DNA from: Salinibacter pepae
GTDB taxonomy: Bacteria > Bacteroidota > Rhodothermia > Rhodothermales > Salinibacteraceae
Assembly (NCBI RefSeq): GCF_947077775.1
Contig: NZ_CAMTTE010000001.1
Coordinates: forward strand, 2,136,501-2,200,500
DNA: 64,000 bases
Direction: 5' to 3'
The notes beneath the pieces are model-generated. The model ran no database searches and was not told the DNA's origin. It saw nothing but the letters and a program-made list of their open reading frames with translations. The position numbers were made by a program, and so were the translations under genes. Shown one piece after another: positions 34,228-44,052 of the stretch; the first letter of the stretch is position 1; each line of letters begins with the position of its first letter.

Positions 34228-35107
34228 GTGGAGTCGGAGGTAGGCGCGTTCAAATCCCTGCAGATCACCCTCTGGCTGCAAACAGTCAGAAGGCCGTTTC
34301 CCACCTTCGCTCACCCGAACCGCCCGCATAGATTTCTCCGTAGGTCGGCTCTCCATGGATCCTCGAAGGCCAAGTGCCTCACTTTTGTATTCACGTCCCT
34401 ACAACCTGGCCCCATTCAGGGCCTTTCCTCTCCCTGTGCTTGAGTCAAGTGCAGGCTTTTATCTTCGGAGGACCCTACCCCCTACCTCCCACCGTGATCC
34501 CAACACCGCAGCACCGGGCATTTCGGGTCGTCTCGTAAATTACTTGTGTCGGATTCACTGCCTATCTTCGCCAGTGCCAGCATATTTAAGCTGTTTCGAG
34601 GCTACTACATAGGCTCCGTCAACACTCCCTTCGAGGATTCCCTTCTGGTTCAGGCATTGGCAGATCTAGGTGCCTTTCCATCCTGAGGAGTGTATCCTGA
34701 GTTAGCAGGCTCATTGGTCTCCGCTGGACGTAGGTTCTGCCTCCCAAGATGTCCCTTGTACCTCGCAGATTGGCGGGGCTATCACGGCCAGGACGCTGAA
34801 GCATGATTCCGGCCCTGCGCCTCCAGCACGAGAGGAGGCCATCTGTTGGGCTCTGCAATCCAGGCCCTCCAGTGTCCGTGCGCACCTCCCTTGGGGTCCC
34901 GGCATGAGCAGATAAAACGCTGCTGTGTGATGACAGTGGCGCATTCCACCCTCACGGGACATATCTTCTCCAAGGGCTTCCATCTCTGAAGTGGCTTCAG
35001 TGCGGGGTGAGTTTTCCCGATGGGACCGAAGCAGTTGCTTTGGAATAACCTTGTCCAGCCATCGCCAAGAGGAGCGGCCCCAAGGCTTGCCACTGGCCCC
35101 GTCTCCC
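34228..35107. other. Unassigned 880-bp stretch in the transposon zone
   Basis: No recognisable gene. A 148-codon frame on the minus strand (35157-34711) is mostly transposon-end sequence and low-complexity. It may be decayed cargo between the two TnpB elements. Confidence 0.5.
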
Positions 35108-35263
35108 CCTTCCTGGACCGGATTCCTCACGACACGTCCTATTCCGCGCCGCCCCAAGCCCGTAGGGCGACCCGCGCTGTCATGTCAACGTGTGGTTCTG
35201 TGCGAAAGAACAGTCTCTGAGTCTGCTCTAGCTCAGCTCACCGTGCTCTACTCAATACTGTAG
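35108..35263. repeat. Inverted repeat, right copy
   Basis: Mirror of 30265-30440, beginning ctacagtattgagtagagca on the minus strand and ending gaatccggtccaggaagg. Together the two copies bracket a 5-kb block holding the VapBC copy, IS3, IS4 and a TnpB remnant. Confidence 0.85.
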
Positions 35264-35438
35264 GCTCTCCGGAGTGAACCAAAAGCTCCCCCTTCCGTCG
35301 GAGTGGAGGCCGCTGTTCCTTGGGCCTGAGAGTGATAGCTCCCCCGTCTCCTTCTTCAGGCTCAACGCTTATTTTGAGAGCAGTCCCCGAATCAATACCG
35401 AGGTGATCTCGGACCTCTTTCGGAATGACAATTCGACC
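35238..35438 (-). pseudogene. AbrB/MazE-type antitoxin remnant
   Basis: Residues GRIVIPKEVRDHLGIDSGTA, then 'LKISVEPEEGDGGAITLRPKEQ' and a basic tail: a SpoVT/AbrB swapped-hairpin DNA-binding domain, as in VapB/MazE antitoxins. The N-terminal codons are displaced by the TnpB element (junction at 35438/35439) and the C-terminal ~15 codons come from the inverted-repeat end at 35263. No toxin partner remains. Confidence 0.75.
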
Positions 35439-35640
35439 TTGACTTCTCCCCCGGCTAAAGCCGGGAGATTCTTCATGGGCTTCTCTGCCCTTATCCCACG
35501 GGTCTGCCCGCCTGCCCACAAGAGCCTTTCGGCTCTGTGCAGGTCTTACCAGCGGTCGCCGGGTTACACCGTTGCGGTTCAGAGCCTGTCGGCTCGGTTC
35601 GCATGTGCGGACGATACCGCACTCCGGTGGGCGAAGCCAT
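35439..35640 (-). ncRNA. Candidate omega-RNA (reRNA) of the TnpB element
   Basis: By position (3' end of tnpB overlapping the right end) this segment should be the guide-RNA scaffold of the TnpB nuclease, with several stem-loops (including the terminal ccggctttagccgg). The guide would be the first ~16-20 bases past 35439 on the minus strand, ggtcgaattgtcattcc, i.e. the AbrB gene itself. Known for TnpB systems; not tested here. Confidence 0.5.
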
Positions 35641-36777
35641 CTCGCCAGCTACCTGGGTTGCCCCAGGATACCTCTCGTTCAGAATATTTCGTGCTCCTAC
35701 CACGTCTCGATGTGCCTCAAATGAGCACTGCGGGCAGTTGAAGTCTCTGCCATTTGGCTTATGCCTGTGCTCGCAACTCGGACACGTCTGTGAGGTGTAG
35801 GCTTCCGAGGCCCGCTCAACGGTCATTCCGCAAAGGTGGGCCTTGTAGGTGAGCATGTGCTCGAACTTCGAGTGTGCCCACTGGTGTAGGCGTTGGTTCA
35901 TTCGGTCTCCGTACTTGATCCGCTCTCGGATTCCCGTGAGATCACCGACTACAACTGTTCCTGTCCGTCTCTCGTGGAGGACATTTACCAGCCGCGTCGT
36001 GACCTTGTGCAGTAAATCCTCGATCTGATTGCGGACCTTCTGTAGTTGCCGGTCCTTGGCTCTGGTGAGCCGCTTCCAACGCCTGCTTCCTTTCTCTTTG
36101 TGGTCGATTTTCGACCGCAGGTTGCTCAACATTCGGTTGTGTTGCCTGCGGAGAGAGCGAAGCCGTCCGCCGTGGACACTGATGTTCTCTCCGTCTTCGA
36201 CATAGACAGTCGCAAGGTGTCGTTCTCCGAGGTCTACGCCTGCCTTCTTAGAGCCCTTCGGCTCTTGATCTTCAGAGCCCTTCGGCTCTTGATCTTCTTC
36301 GACCTCGTACTGACACCGAAGCTCGTACTGATCGCCGTCCCATCCAATCTCGACTCGTTTCGGTTCCTGGCCTGAAGGTCAGTTAATCAACACCGGGTCG
36401 TTGCCACGTCCATTAGACAGACGAAGCACGCCGTCATCTCGAAGCCGGATCGCAGAGGACTTCCACTGGACCTTGAAATGCCGCTTCTGCTTGTAGGGTG
36501 GGCGGAGGCCCTCATAATTGCCGTTTTGTCGCTTCTTGCGCCAACTCTGGAGACTGTCGTAGAAACTGTCTGCCACTGCTTGAGCCGACTGGCTATGCAG
36601 CCCGTCGAAGCCCTTGCAGTACATCTTCTGGGCTTGCCCTTTCGAGAGCCAGTAGCCTTGGCGGTCTACAAAGCGCCAGTGCCACTTCGCCACAGTCGAC
36701 CACAGTTTTCCTGCCCGCCGAGCAAGACGGTCGAGTTGGTCTGTTTTGCCCAATTTGAGCTTTCGGGTCAGATACAT
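35491..36777 (-). pseudogene. tnpB: TnpB RNA-guided nuclease gene with one in-frame TGA
   Basis: 428 codons from ATG 36777 (MYLTRKLKLGKTDQLDRLAR). The frame is continuous except for TGA at 36379-36381 after NDPVLIN. Downstream, still in the same frame, are the RuvC-like motif KKAGVDLGERHLATVYVEDG, the second motif VVVGDLTGIRERI, the zinc finger CPSCEHR...CPQCSFEAHRDVVGARNI and a tail overlapping the right end. A 24-base duplication gives tandem EDQEPKGS near residue 150. The full catalytic set makes this TnpB-like; the single stop suggests recent inactivation, readthrough, or split translation from the later ATG at 36132. Confidence 0.85.
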
Positions 36778-37220
36778 GTGAAATACAAAAACCCTCGCAG
36801 CACTCGGCAGGTGGAACTGGGCTCATAGTAGGCCCGGCTGCCGATTGCTCACGAGGGCAATCAACACAATAGCACTATGATTTCGGAGTTCCACATCCGC
36901 AGTCAAAGACATAGGCTCAAACCGGAAGTGTTTCCGGCTCAGCTCGTTCGCCGGACGAGAAGAGTCCCCGAACCGACAGGTTCATATGTCCCCAGGAGCG
37001 ACAGCTCCATAAAGCGCGGGACCTTTACTGCGCTGCGGAGCGAGTGCTTTTAGAGTGCTCTTCTCGCGCTCTACTCAATACTGTAACGCGTGAGGCGGGG
37101 CGGAGGGTAGATTCTACGCACCCATGTGGAGGCCGCGTGCCTGTGGCGCGTTGGAACGGCTCTTGTGGCGTTAGGGAGAATGCAAATCCAAACTCCCTTC
37201 ACGATTCCGGCCGTCACGCC

Positions 37221-37586
37221 ATGTTTTCCGTCGGTCAGACCATCGTCCTCGGGCTTGCCGGCTTCATCTACGTCGTCGGCGCCGCCTTTCTGCTCGGGGG
37301 ACGCGCCGTGTTGAACAGCCGGGAACAACGCCCCTCCGGCGGAGACGGCGGCCAGGTCGTGCGCCCCGGAACCATCAACGGAGCGCCCCACTTCGTTCCG
37401 GCCCTGAACATTCCTGTCTCGGGTAATGGCACCGCCAGTCCCAATGCCCGCTCCGCAACGGGAGGCACGGCCTCGAAGGAGGCCTTGTCCCCAGGCGGAC
37501 GCATGCACCCGGCCCGCGGCCGGGCCCACTCGGGCACGGCAAGCGGCGCCCCGACCTCGCTTCGCGCCCCCCTCTGCCTGAACTGA
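37221..37586 (+). CDS. Hypothetical single-helix membrane protein
   Basis: 121 codons from ATG 37221: MFSVGQTIVLGLAGFIYVVG then 'AAFLLGGRAVLN', one N-terminal membrane helix, followed by ~80 residues rich in Gly, Pro, Ala, Ser and Arg with no motif. Just past the transposon zone and before the exopolysaccharide genes. It could be a small real membrane protein with a disordered tail or a chance frame; weakly supported. Confidence 0.35.
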   Translation: MFSVGQTIVLGLAGFIYVVGAAFLLGGRAVLNSREQRPSGGDGGQVVRPGTINGAPHFVPALNIPVSGNGTASPNARSATGGTASKEALSPGGRMHPARGRAHSGTASGAPTSLRAPLCLN

Positions 37587-37999
37587 CAGGCCCACATCGC
37601 ATACAAGAACGTTGAGATCAAAGCAGGCCAAGGCCGAAGCAGGAGACAAGTCTTGCAGAACAAAAGCCAGGGCCCCCGGCCGACCGTCCCTGGAGCCCCG
37701 TTCCGTTTCCTGTAGGTGAAACGTTCGGATCGTCGCATCGGGACTGCAATGCTCCAAAAGATCAGCGCCGGTAGGCCGTTTGATGACGAATAGGCGCGAA
37801 GACGTGTGCACACTGTGGAGTGCGGTTCGTGTTACAATTGTAAATTGGCAAACTGTAGAATGCTCGGTGCGGGGGCGCCGGGGCGCTCTCCTGCCTTGCT
37901 CGGGGCGACCGGGCATTATCGCGACCGGGCCTTGCCCGAACGCCGGAAAACAGCGTGCAGACGCTCGTCTCTCCAGAACGAATCCTCCTACCTTCGTAG
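37587..37999. other. Intergenic stretch upstream of the Wzc-like kinase
   Basis: No gene seen; contains an AT-richer patch at 37830-37860 (gttacaattgtaaattggc) that may hold the promoter of the exopolysaccharide locus. Confidence 0.5.
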
Positions 38000-40462
38000 A
38001 TGGCTCACCTTCAGCGGCGCGATCCAGACCAGAACGGCCAGGGGGATATCGTCCGCTCATGGGAGGGGGGCACCAACGGTGCGGCTGGACCGTCCTCAGA
38101 AAGACAGGGCATCAAGGGGCAGATTGAGGAGCTGCTCGATCTGCTGCGGCGCCGGAAGTGGTTCATCGTTCTGGTGTGTCTCACGGCGGTGGCGGGGGCC
38201 GCGCTGTACACGTACACACAGGTGCCCGTCTACCGGACGAGCAGCCTCGTGCTCGTGGAGAAGGGGCAGCAGTCCGGTACCGAGTCCGCGATTGGTGCGC
38301 AGGCGCAGGGAAGCGGTTTGCTGCCGAGCAGCTCTTCGCTTCGGAACGAGCTGATGTTTCTCCGCAACTCTCAGGCCCTGCGAGAACGGGTGGCCGAGCG
38401 CCTTCTGGAGCAGGGCGAGGCGCGTCGTGTCTTGTCGTCGCAGGGGGTCTCGCCGTTTGGCAGGCTCATGGATCGGGCGTGGGCGTGGTCTGGCCAGGGG
38501 ACCGGGGGCGCGGAGGGGGGCGCCTCCGAAGACGACCCGTCGCCTGCGGACCCCACGCAGCTGTCGCCCGCCTCCGTCGCCCCGGCCCTCGCCGGGCGCG
38601 TCCGGTTCAGCCGGGCCGGGGCGGAGACAAACGTGATTCAGATTGTCGCCCAGGACGAAACCCCGCCGGTGGCGCAGCGCCTCGCCAACCTGTTCACGGA
38701 GGCGTACATCGAGCTGACCCAGAAGTCGAGCCGCGAGCGGGTCAAGGCGTCCCGCACGTTCTTGGAGCAGCGGTCCCAAGAGCTCGAACGGGAGCTCGAG
38801 ACGATTGAGCAGCGGATCCAGCGGTTCCAGCGCAGCGAGGACGCCGTGAGTCTCGACCAACGGCAGGGCTCCCTGACGGAACGCATCGCGAGCACCGAGT
38901 CGTCGCTGGAGCAGGCCCGCATCGAGCTGCGGATGGAGCAGTCCTCGTTAGAATCCCTCCGGGAGGAGCTGGAGTCCATCCAGCCGGGCCAACTGTCCGA
39001 TCAGCTGGCCTCGACGGTCGACCAGGAGATTTCGTCGCTGCAGTCGGAGATCGCCAAGCTCGAGCTGTCGAAGCAACAGCTGGAGCTTCAGTCCGGGGCG
39101 CCGACCCCCGCCGACAGTGCCCAGGCTGCCCAGATTGACCGGCGGATTCAGAAGCTTCGGGCCCGCATCCAACGGCTTTCGGACCGGTACGTGGAGGAGC
39201 TGATGGGAGGGGGCCTGAGTCCCAAGCAGGGAGCGCAGCGGATCAACGAGCTCAAGCGCCGGATCGCGGAGAAGAAGATTCAGATCACGGGCCTGAACTC
39301 CCGGATCGACGTGCTCTCCGAACGGCTTTCGGAGTACGAGCAGGAGCTGAACGCAATTCCCGGCAAATCGATGACCCTGGCCCAGCTCCGCCGCGACCAG
39401 AAGTATGCGGAGCAGATGTACGGATTCGTGACCAAGCAGCTCCAGCAGGTTCGGGTGCGGGAGAAGTCCGAGCTGGGCTACGCCACGCAAATTTCGGAGG
39501 CGGACATGCCGGGCATCCCGGTCCGGCCCCAGCCCCAGCGCAACCTGATTCTGGGGCTGATGCTCGGCCTGCTCGGGGGCGGCGGGCTGGCCCTGCTCCG
39601 GGACAAGATGGACAACCGGCTGTACAAGCCCGACCAAATTCGCGACCTGGGCTACCACGGCATCGGGGTGATTCCGAACCTGACGCCACTCATCGAGGAT
39701 CAGATGGGCGGGCAGGCGACGGTCGAGCGGGACGGGCACCAGCTGGAGACGGGCCTGATTGCGGCACTGAAGCCGTACTCCGCGGCCACAGAGGCGTACC
39801 GCAAGGTCTGGACGAACCTGCAGCTCGGCCGGCCCGACGGGGAAAGCGGGACCGTTTTGGTGACCAGTCCGGGGAGCGGGGACGGCAAGTCCCTGACGGC
39901 GGCAAACCTGGCGGCTATTATCGCCCAGGCGGGCCACGCGACGCTTCTGGTGGACGGGGACCTGCGCCGTCCCCGGCTGCACGAGATCTTCGACGTCTCG
40001 CGGGCGCCCGGGCTTACAGAGACGCTCCAGAATGATCTTGAGGAGCACGCAATGAAGCGGCCGCTGGACGAGAATTTATGCGTGCTTCCGGCGGGGACGA
40101 AGGTCGAGAGCCCCACGAAGGTGCTCGGGTCGGCCCGCTTCCGCGAGTTTCTGGGGGAGGCCCAGCAGTACTTCGACCACGTTATCGTGGACTCCTCGCC
40201 CGTGCTGGCGACGGCGGACGGGCCGATGCTCTCGGACCTGTGCGACACGACCCTCTGCGTGGCCCGGGCCGGCGCGACGACCGAAGACGAATTGCACGAC
40301 ACCCTTGAGGTGCTTGGAGAGGTGGGGGCGGACGTGGCCGGCGTGGTCTTTAACGGCTTTGATATCTCGATGGCATACGGATACAAGTACCGCTACCGCC
40401 ACTACGGCCAGTATGGCCCCTACGACCAGTACCGTTCGCTTCCGGAAGACACGTCTGCGTAG
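38000..40462 (+). CDS. Wzc-like polysaccharide co-polymerase / tyrosine autokinase
   Basis: 820 residues controlling chain length and export of the surface polysaccharide. N-terminal membrane helix ~53-72 (WFIVLVCLTAVAGAALYTYT) after an acidic start, a Wzz-type periplasmic part, about 250 residues of coiled coil (~265-475), and a second helix ~512-532 (NLILGLMLGLLGGGGLALLR) preceded by a GNVR-like proline motif PVRPQPQR. The cytoplasmic BY-kinase has Walker A SPGSGDGKS, Walker A' LLVDGDLRRPR and Walker B HVIVDSSPVLATADG. The last ~25 residues are a cluster of about nine tyrosines, the autophosphorylation tail. It heads the locus, 80 bases before the SLBB gene; no phosphatase gene is adjacent. 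Confidence 0.95.
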   Translation: MAHLQRRDPDQNGQGDIVRSWEGGTNGAAGPSSERQGIKGQIEELLDLLRRRKWFIVLVCLTAVAGAALYTYTQVPVYRTSSLVLVEKGQQSGTESAIGAQAQGSGLLPSSSSLRNELMFLRNSQALRERVAERLLEQGEARRVLSSQGVSPFGRLMDRAWAWSGQGTGGAEGGASEDDPSPADPTQLSPASVAPALAGRVRFSRAGAETNVIQIVAQDETPPVAQRLANLFTEAYIELTQKSSRERVKASRTFLEQRSQELERELETIEQRIQRFQRSEDAVSLDQRQGSLTERIASTESSLEQARIELRMEQSSLESLREELESIQPGQLSDQLASTVDQEISSLQSEIAKLELSKQQLELQSGAPTPADSAQAAQIDRRIQKLRARIQRLSDRYVEELMGGGLSPKQGAQRINELKRRIAEKKIQITGLNSRIDVLSERLSEYEQELNAIPGKSMTLAQLRRDQKYAEQMYGFVTKQLQQVRVREKSELGYATQISEADMPGIPVRPQPQRNLILGLMLGLLGGGGLALLRDKMDNRLYKPDQIRDLGYHGIGVIPNLTPLIEDQMGGQATVERDGHQLETGLIAALKPYSAATEAYRKVWTNLQLGRPDGESGTVLVTSPGSGDGKSLTAANLAAIIAQAGHATLLVDGDLRRPRLHEIFDVSRAPGLTETLQNDLEEHAMKRPLDENLCVLPAGTKVESPTKVLGSARFREFLGEAQQYFDHVIVDSSPVLATADGPMLSDLCDTTLCVARAGATTEDELHDTLEVLGEVGADVAGVVFNGFDISMAYGYKYRYRHYGQYGPYDQYRSLPEDTSA

Positions 40463-40539
40463 CGACGGCGAGCGTCCGGCATTTCACCCCTCGGGGCCGA
40501 ACACGTGTCAATGTCTCCTCCCTTGATCTCTTCTCTGCG

Positions 40540-41025
40540 ATGACCTCCATGCGTGCCCGCTGTGCAACTGGACTCGCCCTGTGCCTGATGCTGGCCGTAG
40601 GGCCGGCGTGGGCCCAGCAAGAGACGGGGGGTATGCAATCCGGGGGCACGGCATACTATACGTTTGCGCGCCCGGGCCAGAACACCATCGAGGTGCTCGT
40701 GCTTGGGGGACAGTCTGGAATTTACGAGGTGGGGGAGAATATCAACATGGGTCAACTCGTCGCCCTGGCTGGTGGTGGAAGAGGCGGTGGCCGGACAAAC
40801 GTGACAGTGCGACACTTCCGCCTTAAAGACGGAAAGCGGAGGAAAATCCTCGATCAAGACCTTGACGAATTTACCGAGCGTGCGCAGTACCCGTCGTTAC
40901 AGGATGGAGATGTAATCCGGCTCGAAACTAGTCAGGGATGGGGCTGGCGCGAGGTGCTTCAGATTACGACCGCTGTCACCTCTCTGACCTTCACCGTCCT
41001 GCGCATCTTCGATATTGGGCGGTAG
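40540..41025 (+). CDS. SLBB-like export protein (short Wza relative)
   Basis: 161 residues with a signal peptide (ATGLALCLMLAVGPAWAQ). The mature part contains the soluble ligand-binding beta-grasp pattern IEVLVLGGQSGIYEVGENIN, LVALAGG and LQDGDVIRLETS, and a short C-terminal hydrophobic strand (TTAVTSLTFTVLRIF). Wza proteins have several SLBB units and a poly-export domain; this one has a single SLBB-like unit and no export domain, so it may be an accessory of an outer-membrane pore encoded elsewhere. It directly follows the Wzc-like gene, as expected for the pair. Confidence 0.7.
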   Translation: MTSMRARCATGLALCLMLAVGPAWAQQETGGMQSGGTAYYTFARPGQNTIEVLVLGGQSGIYEVGENINMGQLVALAGGGRGGGRTNVTVRHFRLKDGKRRKILDQDLDEFTERAQYPSLQDGDVIRLETSQGWGWREVLQITTAVTSLTFTVLRIFDIGR

Positions 41026-41137
41026 ACGAGAGGACGGGAACCCGGAAGGCGGCGGCCCGCTGGATGGCTTTTTGAGCGACACTCCGGGACGCGGTGAGAG
41101 GGCCGCCGCGTGCCGGCACCGGTTTTATGCGCCCCTG

Positions 41138-41169
41138 AGTCACAGGGCTCTTTGCAGAGCCGTGTGACT
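41138..41169. terminator. Strong hairpin before fcl
   Basis: AGTCACA-G-GGCTC / GAGCC-G-TGTGACT around a six-base loop: 12 base pairs with one mismatch. No T run follows, so Rho-independent termination is doubtful; it may be an RNA processing or stability element between the SLBB and fcl genes. Confidence 0.5.
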
Positions 41170-41290
41170 GACGTAGCGAAGCTGTGTCTTTGCGTTCCGT
41201 AAGAAGGCAGGATCCGTCCCTTTAGAATAGCCGTGCGCTATGTCCCGTGACCTCTCGGCCAGCACATCACTCGCATAACGCCTCATCGAA

Positions 41291-42277
41291 ATGCACCTGA
41301 CGAATTCCGACGCCAAGATTTACGTGGCCGGCCACCGCGGCATGGTGGGGGCGGCGATTTGGGACGAGCTGGAGGCGGCCGGCTACCAGAACCTGGTGGG
41401 CCGTTCGTCGGCGGAGCTCGATCTGCGGGACCCGCAGGCGACCCGGGCGTTTTTCGAGGCAGAAGAGCCGGACTTCGTGGTGCTGGCGGCGGCGCGGGTC
41501 GGGGGCATTCTCGCCAACGACCGCTACCCGGCCGACTTCATCGGGGACAACCTCGCGATCGAACAGTCGGTCATCCGCGCGGCCCACGAGACCAGCGTCG
41601 AGCGGCTGATCTTCCTCGGGTCGACGTGCATCTACCCGAAACGCGCCGACCAGCCGATGCCCGAGGAGTCCCTTTTGACGGGCCCGCTGGAGCCGACGAA
41701 CCAGTGGTACGCGGTCGCCAAGATCGCGGGGCACAAGCTCTGTGAGGCCTTCTGCAGGCAGCACGGGGACGACATGCTCACCCTGATGCCGACGAACCTG
41801 TACGGCCCCGGCGACGACTTTGACCTGGAGACGAGCCACGTCCTGCCGGCGCTGCTCCGGAAGGCCCACGAGGCGAAAGGGGCCCGGTCGGATGGCTCCG
41901 ACGCTCCGGTGACCCTATGGGGCTCCGGCGAGCCGAGGCGGGAGTTCCTCTACGTGGAGGACCTGGCGGATGCGGTTCGGTTTGTGCTGGAGACCCCCGA
42001 GGAAGAGATCCGTGAGGTCGCCGCGGACGGAATGCTGAACGTGGGGGTGGGGGAGGACCTCTCGATCAACGAGCTCATGGCGCTGATCCAGGGGGTGGTC
42101 GGCCACGAGGGGGCCGTCGAACACGACCGCTCGAAGCCGGACGGGACGCCGCGGAAGCTGGTGGACACCAGCCGGATGGACGCCCTCGGCTGGACCGCCG
42201 ACACGAGCCTGCGGGCGGGCATCGAGAAGACCTATAACTGGTATCGCGAGCACGAAGAAGAGCTTATTGCGGCGTAG
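41291..42277 (+). CDS. fcl: GDP-L-fucose synthase
   Basis: 328-residue epimerase-reductase making GDP-L-fucose from GDP-4-keto-6-deoxymannose. NAD(P)-binding [13 protein letters not shown] at residues ~15-27, a conserved '[13 protein letters not shown]', the catalytic Ser in LGSTCIYPK and Tyr-x3-Lys in YAVAKIAG. C-terminal features ([32 protein letters not shown]) match the family. It lies just upstream of gmd, so together they make the fucose donor from GDP-mannose. The order fcl then gmd is the reverse of the enzymatic order. Confidence 0.97.
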   Translation: MHLTNSDAKIYVAGHRGMVGAAIWDELEAAGYQNLVGRSSAELDLRDPQATRAFFEAEEPDFVVLAAARVGGILANDRYPADFIGDNLAIEQSVIRAAHETSVERLIFLGSTCIYPKRADQPMPEESLLTGPLEPTNQWYAVAKIAGHKLCEAFCRQHGDDMLTLMPTNLYGPGDDFDLETSHVLPALLRKAHEAKGARSDGSDAPVTLWGSGEPRREFLYVEDLADAVRFVLETPEEEIREVAADGMLNVGVGEDLSINELMALIQGVVGHEGAVEHDRSKPDGTPRKLVDTSRMDALGWTADTSLRAGIEKTYNWYREHEEELIAA

Positions 42278-42374
42278 AAGTTCATTGCGGCATGGCGCTT
42301 GTGCCGGCTTAGCGAATCCCGCACTCCATCATCCGCACTCCACTACATTTTCCTACACGCGGCCGACACGTCGA

Positions 42375-43508
42375 ATGCCCCCTGACAACGAGATCACGAG
42401 CAAGATTCCGGAGGACCGGCCCGGCGCCCGCGGGGAGGTGCCCGTGGCGCTGATTACCGGCATCACCGGGCAGGACGGCTCCTACCTCGCGGAGCTGCTT
42501 CTAAAGAAGGGCTACGAGGTGCACGGGCTCAAGCGGCGGTCGAGCCAGTTCAACACCGGCCGGATCGATCACCTCTACGAAGATCCGCATAAGGAGGACG
42601 TCCGCCTGTTTTTGCACTACGGCGACCTGACTGACTCCTCGAACCTGATCCGGGTCGTGCAGGAGACCCGGCCGGATGAGATTTACAACCTGGCGGCCCA
42701 GAGCCACGTCCAGGTTTCCTTCGACAGCCCGGAATACACCGCCGACGTCGACGCCTTGGGCGCCCTGCGCCTACTGGAGGCGATCCGGATTCTGGACCTC
42801 GAAGACAAGACCCGGTTCTACCAGGCCTCCACCTCGGAGCTCTACGGCAAGGTCCAGGAGGTGCCCCAAACCGAGGAGACGCCTTTCTACCCGCGGAGCC
42901 CGTACGCCGCAGCGAAGCTCTACGCCTACTGGATCACGATCAACTACCGGGAGGCCTACGGCATCCATGCCTCGAACGGAATCCTGTTTAACCACGAGAG
43001 CCCGCGGCGGGGGGAAACGTTTGTCACGCGGAAGATCACGCGGGCGGCGGCCCGGATTGAGGCGGGCCTGCAGGAGCAAACCTACCTCGGTAACCTCGAC
43101 GCCGAGCGGGACTGGGGGCACGCCCGGGACTACGTGGAGGGGATGTGGCGGATGCTTCAACAGGAGGGGCCGGGCGACTACGTCCTGGCGACCGGGCGGA
43201 CGACGACGGTGCGCGCCTTCTGCGAGATGGCGTTCGAGGCGGCGGGCATCGAGCTCGCGTGGGAGGGGACCGGTGAAGACGAGGTCGGCTACGACGCGGA
43301 GACCGGGCAGCCGGTCGTGGAGGTCGACCCGCGGTACTACCGCCCGACGGAGGTGCACCAGCTCTTGGGCGAGGCGGAGAAGGCGCGGGAAGAGCTCGGC
43401 TGGGCGCCCTCGACGAGCCTCGAAGCGATGGCCGAGGAGATGGTCGAATCCGACCTGGAGACGGCGCGCGAGGAGATTACCGTTCAAAATCATCAGCAAA
43501 CGCGTTGA
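42375..43508 (+). CDS. gmd: GDP-mannose 4,6-dehydratase
   Basis: 377-residue SDR dehydratase producing GDP-4-keto-6-deoxymannose. The start is placed at ATG 42375 ([20 protein letters not shown]); an upstream in-frame start at 42267 overlaps the end of fcl and is unlikely. NAD-binding [20 protein letters not shown], the '[16 protein letters not shown]' tetramer motif, catalytic Thr/Ser-Glu in [10 protein letters not shown] and Tyr-x3-Lys in [10 protein letters not shown]. Gmd can also feed GDP-rhamnose synthesis, but with fcl adjacent fucose is most likely. Confidence 0.97.
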   Translation: MPPDNEITSKIPEDRPGARGEVPVALITGITGQDGSYLAELLLKKGYEVHGLKRRSSQFNTGRIDHLYEDPHKEDVRLFLHYGDLTDSSNLIRVVQETRPDEIYNLAAQSHVQVSFDSPEYTADVDALGALRLLEAIRILDLEDKTRFYQASTSELYGKVQEVPQTEETPFYPRSPYAAAKLYAYWITINYREAYGIHASNGILFNHESPRRGETFVTRKITRAAARIEAGLQEQTYLGNLDAERDWGHARDYVEGMWRMLQQEGPGDYVLATGRTTTVRAFCEMAFEAAGIELAWEGTGEDEVGYDAETGQPVVEVDPRYYRPTEVHQLLGEAEKAREELGWAPSTSLEAMAEEMVESDLETAREEITVQNHQQTR

Positions 43509-43555
43509 CGTGCAGCGTTCCAACCTTTGCTGGTCATGCAGATCGTAAGACATCC

Positions 43556-43801
43556 ATGCGCATTACTGTTCGGATTTCTGACGATCTCGGCGAAGACGTG
43601 AAGCGTCGTGCCGACAACGTGAGAAGATACGTTGAGGAGGCCCTGATGGAAAAAATTCAGCGGGAAGAGCGGCGCCGGGCCCGCCAAGAGATCTTGGACA
43701 TGGCCGGGGGAGAGTCGGTCGACCCTGCCTTGCATGATCGAAATCAGCAGACGCGAGAGAACGAAGACCGGCACGGAGACGCCCAGTTTGCCAGGCAGTA
43801 G
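43556..43801 (+). CDS. Ribbon-helix-helix antitoxin-like protein (orphan)
   Basis: 81 residues from ATG 43556: MRITVRISDDLGEDVKRRAD, then 'NVRRYVEEALMEKIQREERRRARQEILDMAGG', a ribbon-helix-helix DNA-binding protein of VapB/ParD style with a basic/acidic helix to the end. Type II antitoxins usually precede a PIN or RelE toxin by a few bases; downstream (43802-44052) no toxin frame can be seen, so it seems an orphan. The in-frame start at 43505 adds unlike residues. Confidence 0.7.
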   Translation: MRITVRISDDLGEDVKRRADNVRRYVEEALMEKIQREERRRARQEILDMAGGESVDPALHDRNQQTRENEDRHGDAQFARQ

Positions 43802-44052
43802 CTTTGTGACCGGAAAGGATCGCCAGTCTCCGGAACGCGCCGATTCCCACAAGGGACGGTCCTTCGGGTCCCGCAACCACGTTCGGAATCAGTATCTTCC
43901 GCTTCGGTCGCAACGCGGGCTAGTGTCGTCTGCAACGTCGAGGAACCGCCCGTTCTCGGCTTGTTCGGCAGACAGCGAGGAAAACACGAGCCGAAAAAGA
44001 AAACTTACGTGCACACCGAGTAGCGAACGACGACACGACGCCAAATGCACAC

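Larger units (their letters stand above)
35439..37084 (-). mobile_element. IS200/IS605-family (IS1341-type) element with tnpB only
   Basis: About 1.65 kb on the minus strand. The left end near 37084 starts acagtattgagtagagcgcg; the left-end region includes several subterminal palindromes (e.g. 37005-37064). The right end near 35439 has the hairpin ccggctttagccgg and ends gaagtcaa. There is no tnpA (Y1 transposase), so movement needs an outside transposase. It is inserted in an AbrB-type antitoxin gene. Confidence 0.85.

Noticed and set aside
34711-35157. 148-codon minus-strand frame as a gene
   Set aside because: Overlaps transposon-end repeat, low-complexity, no family resemblance.
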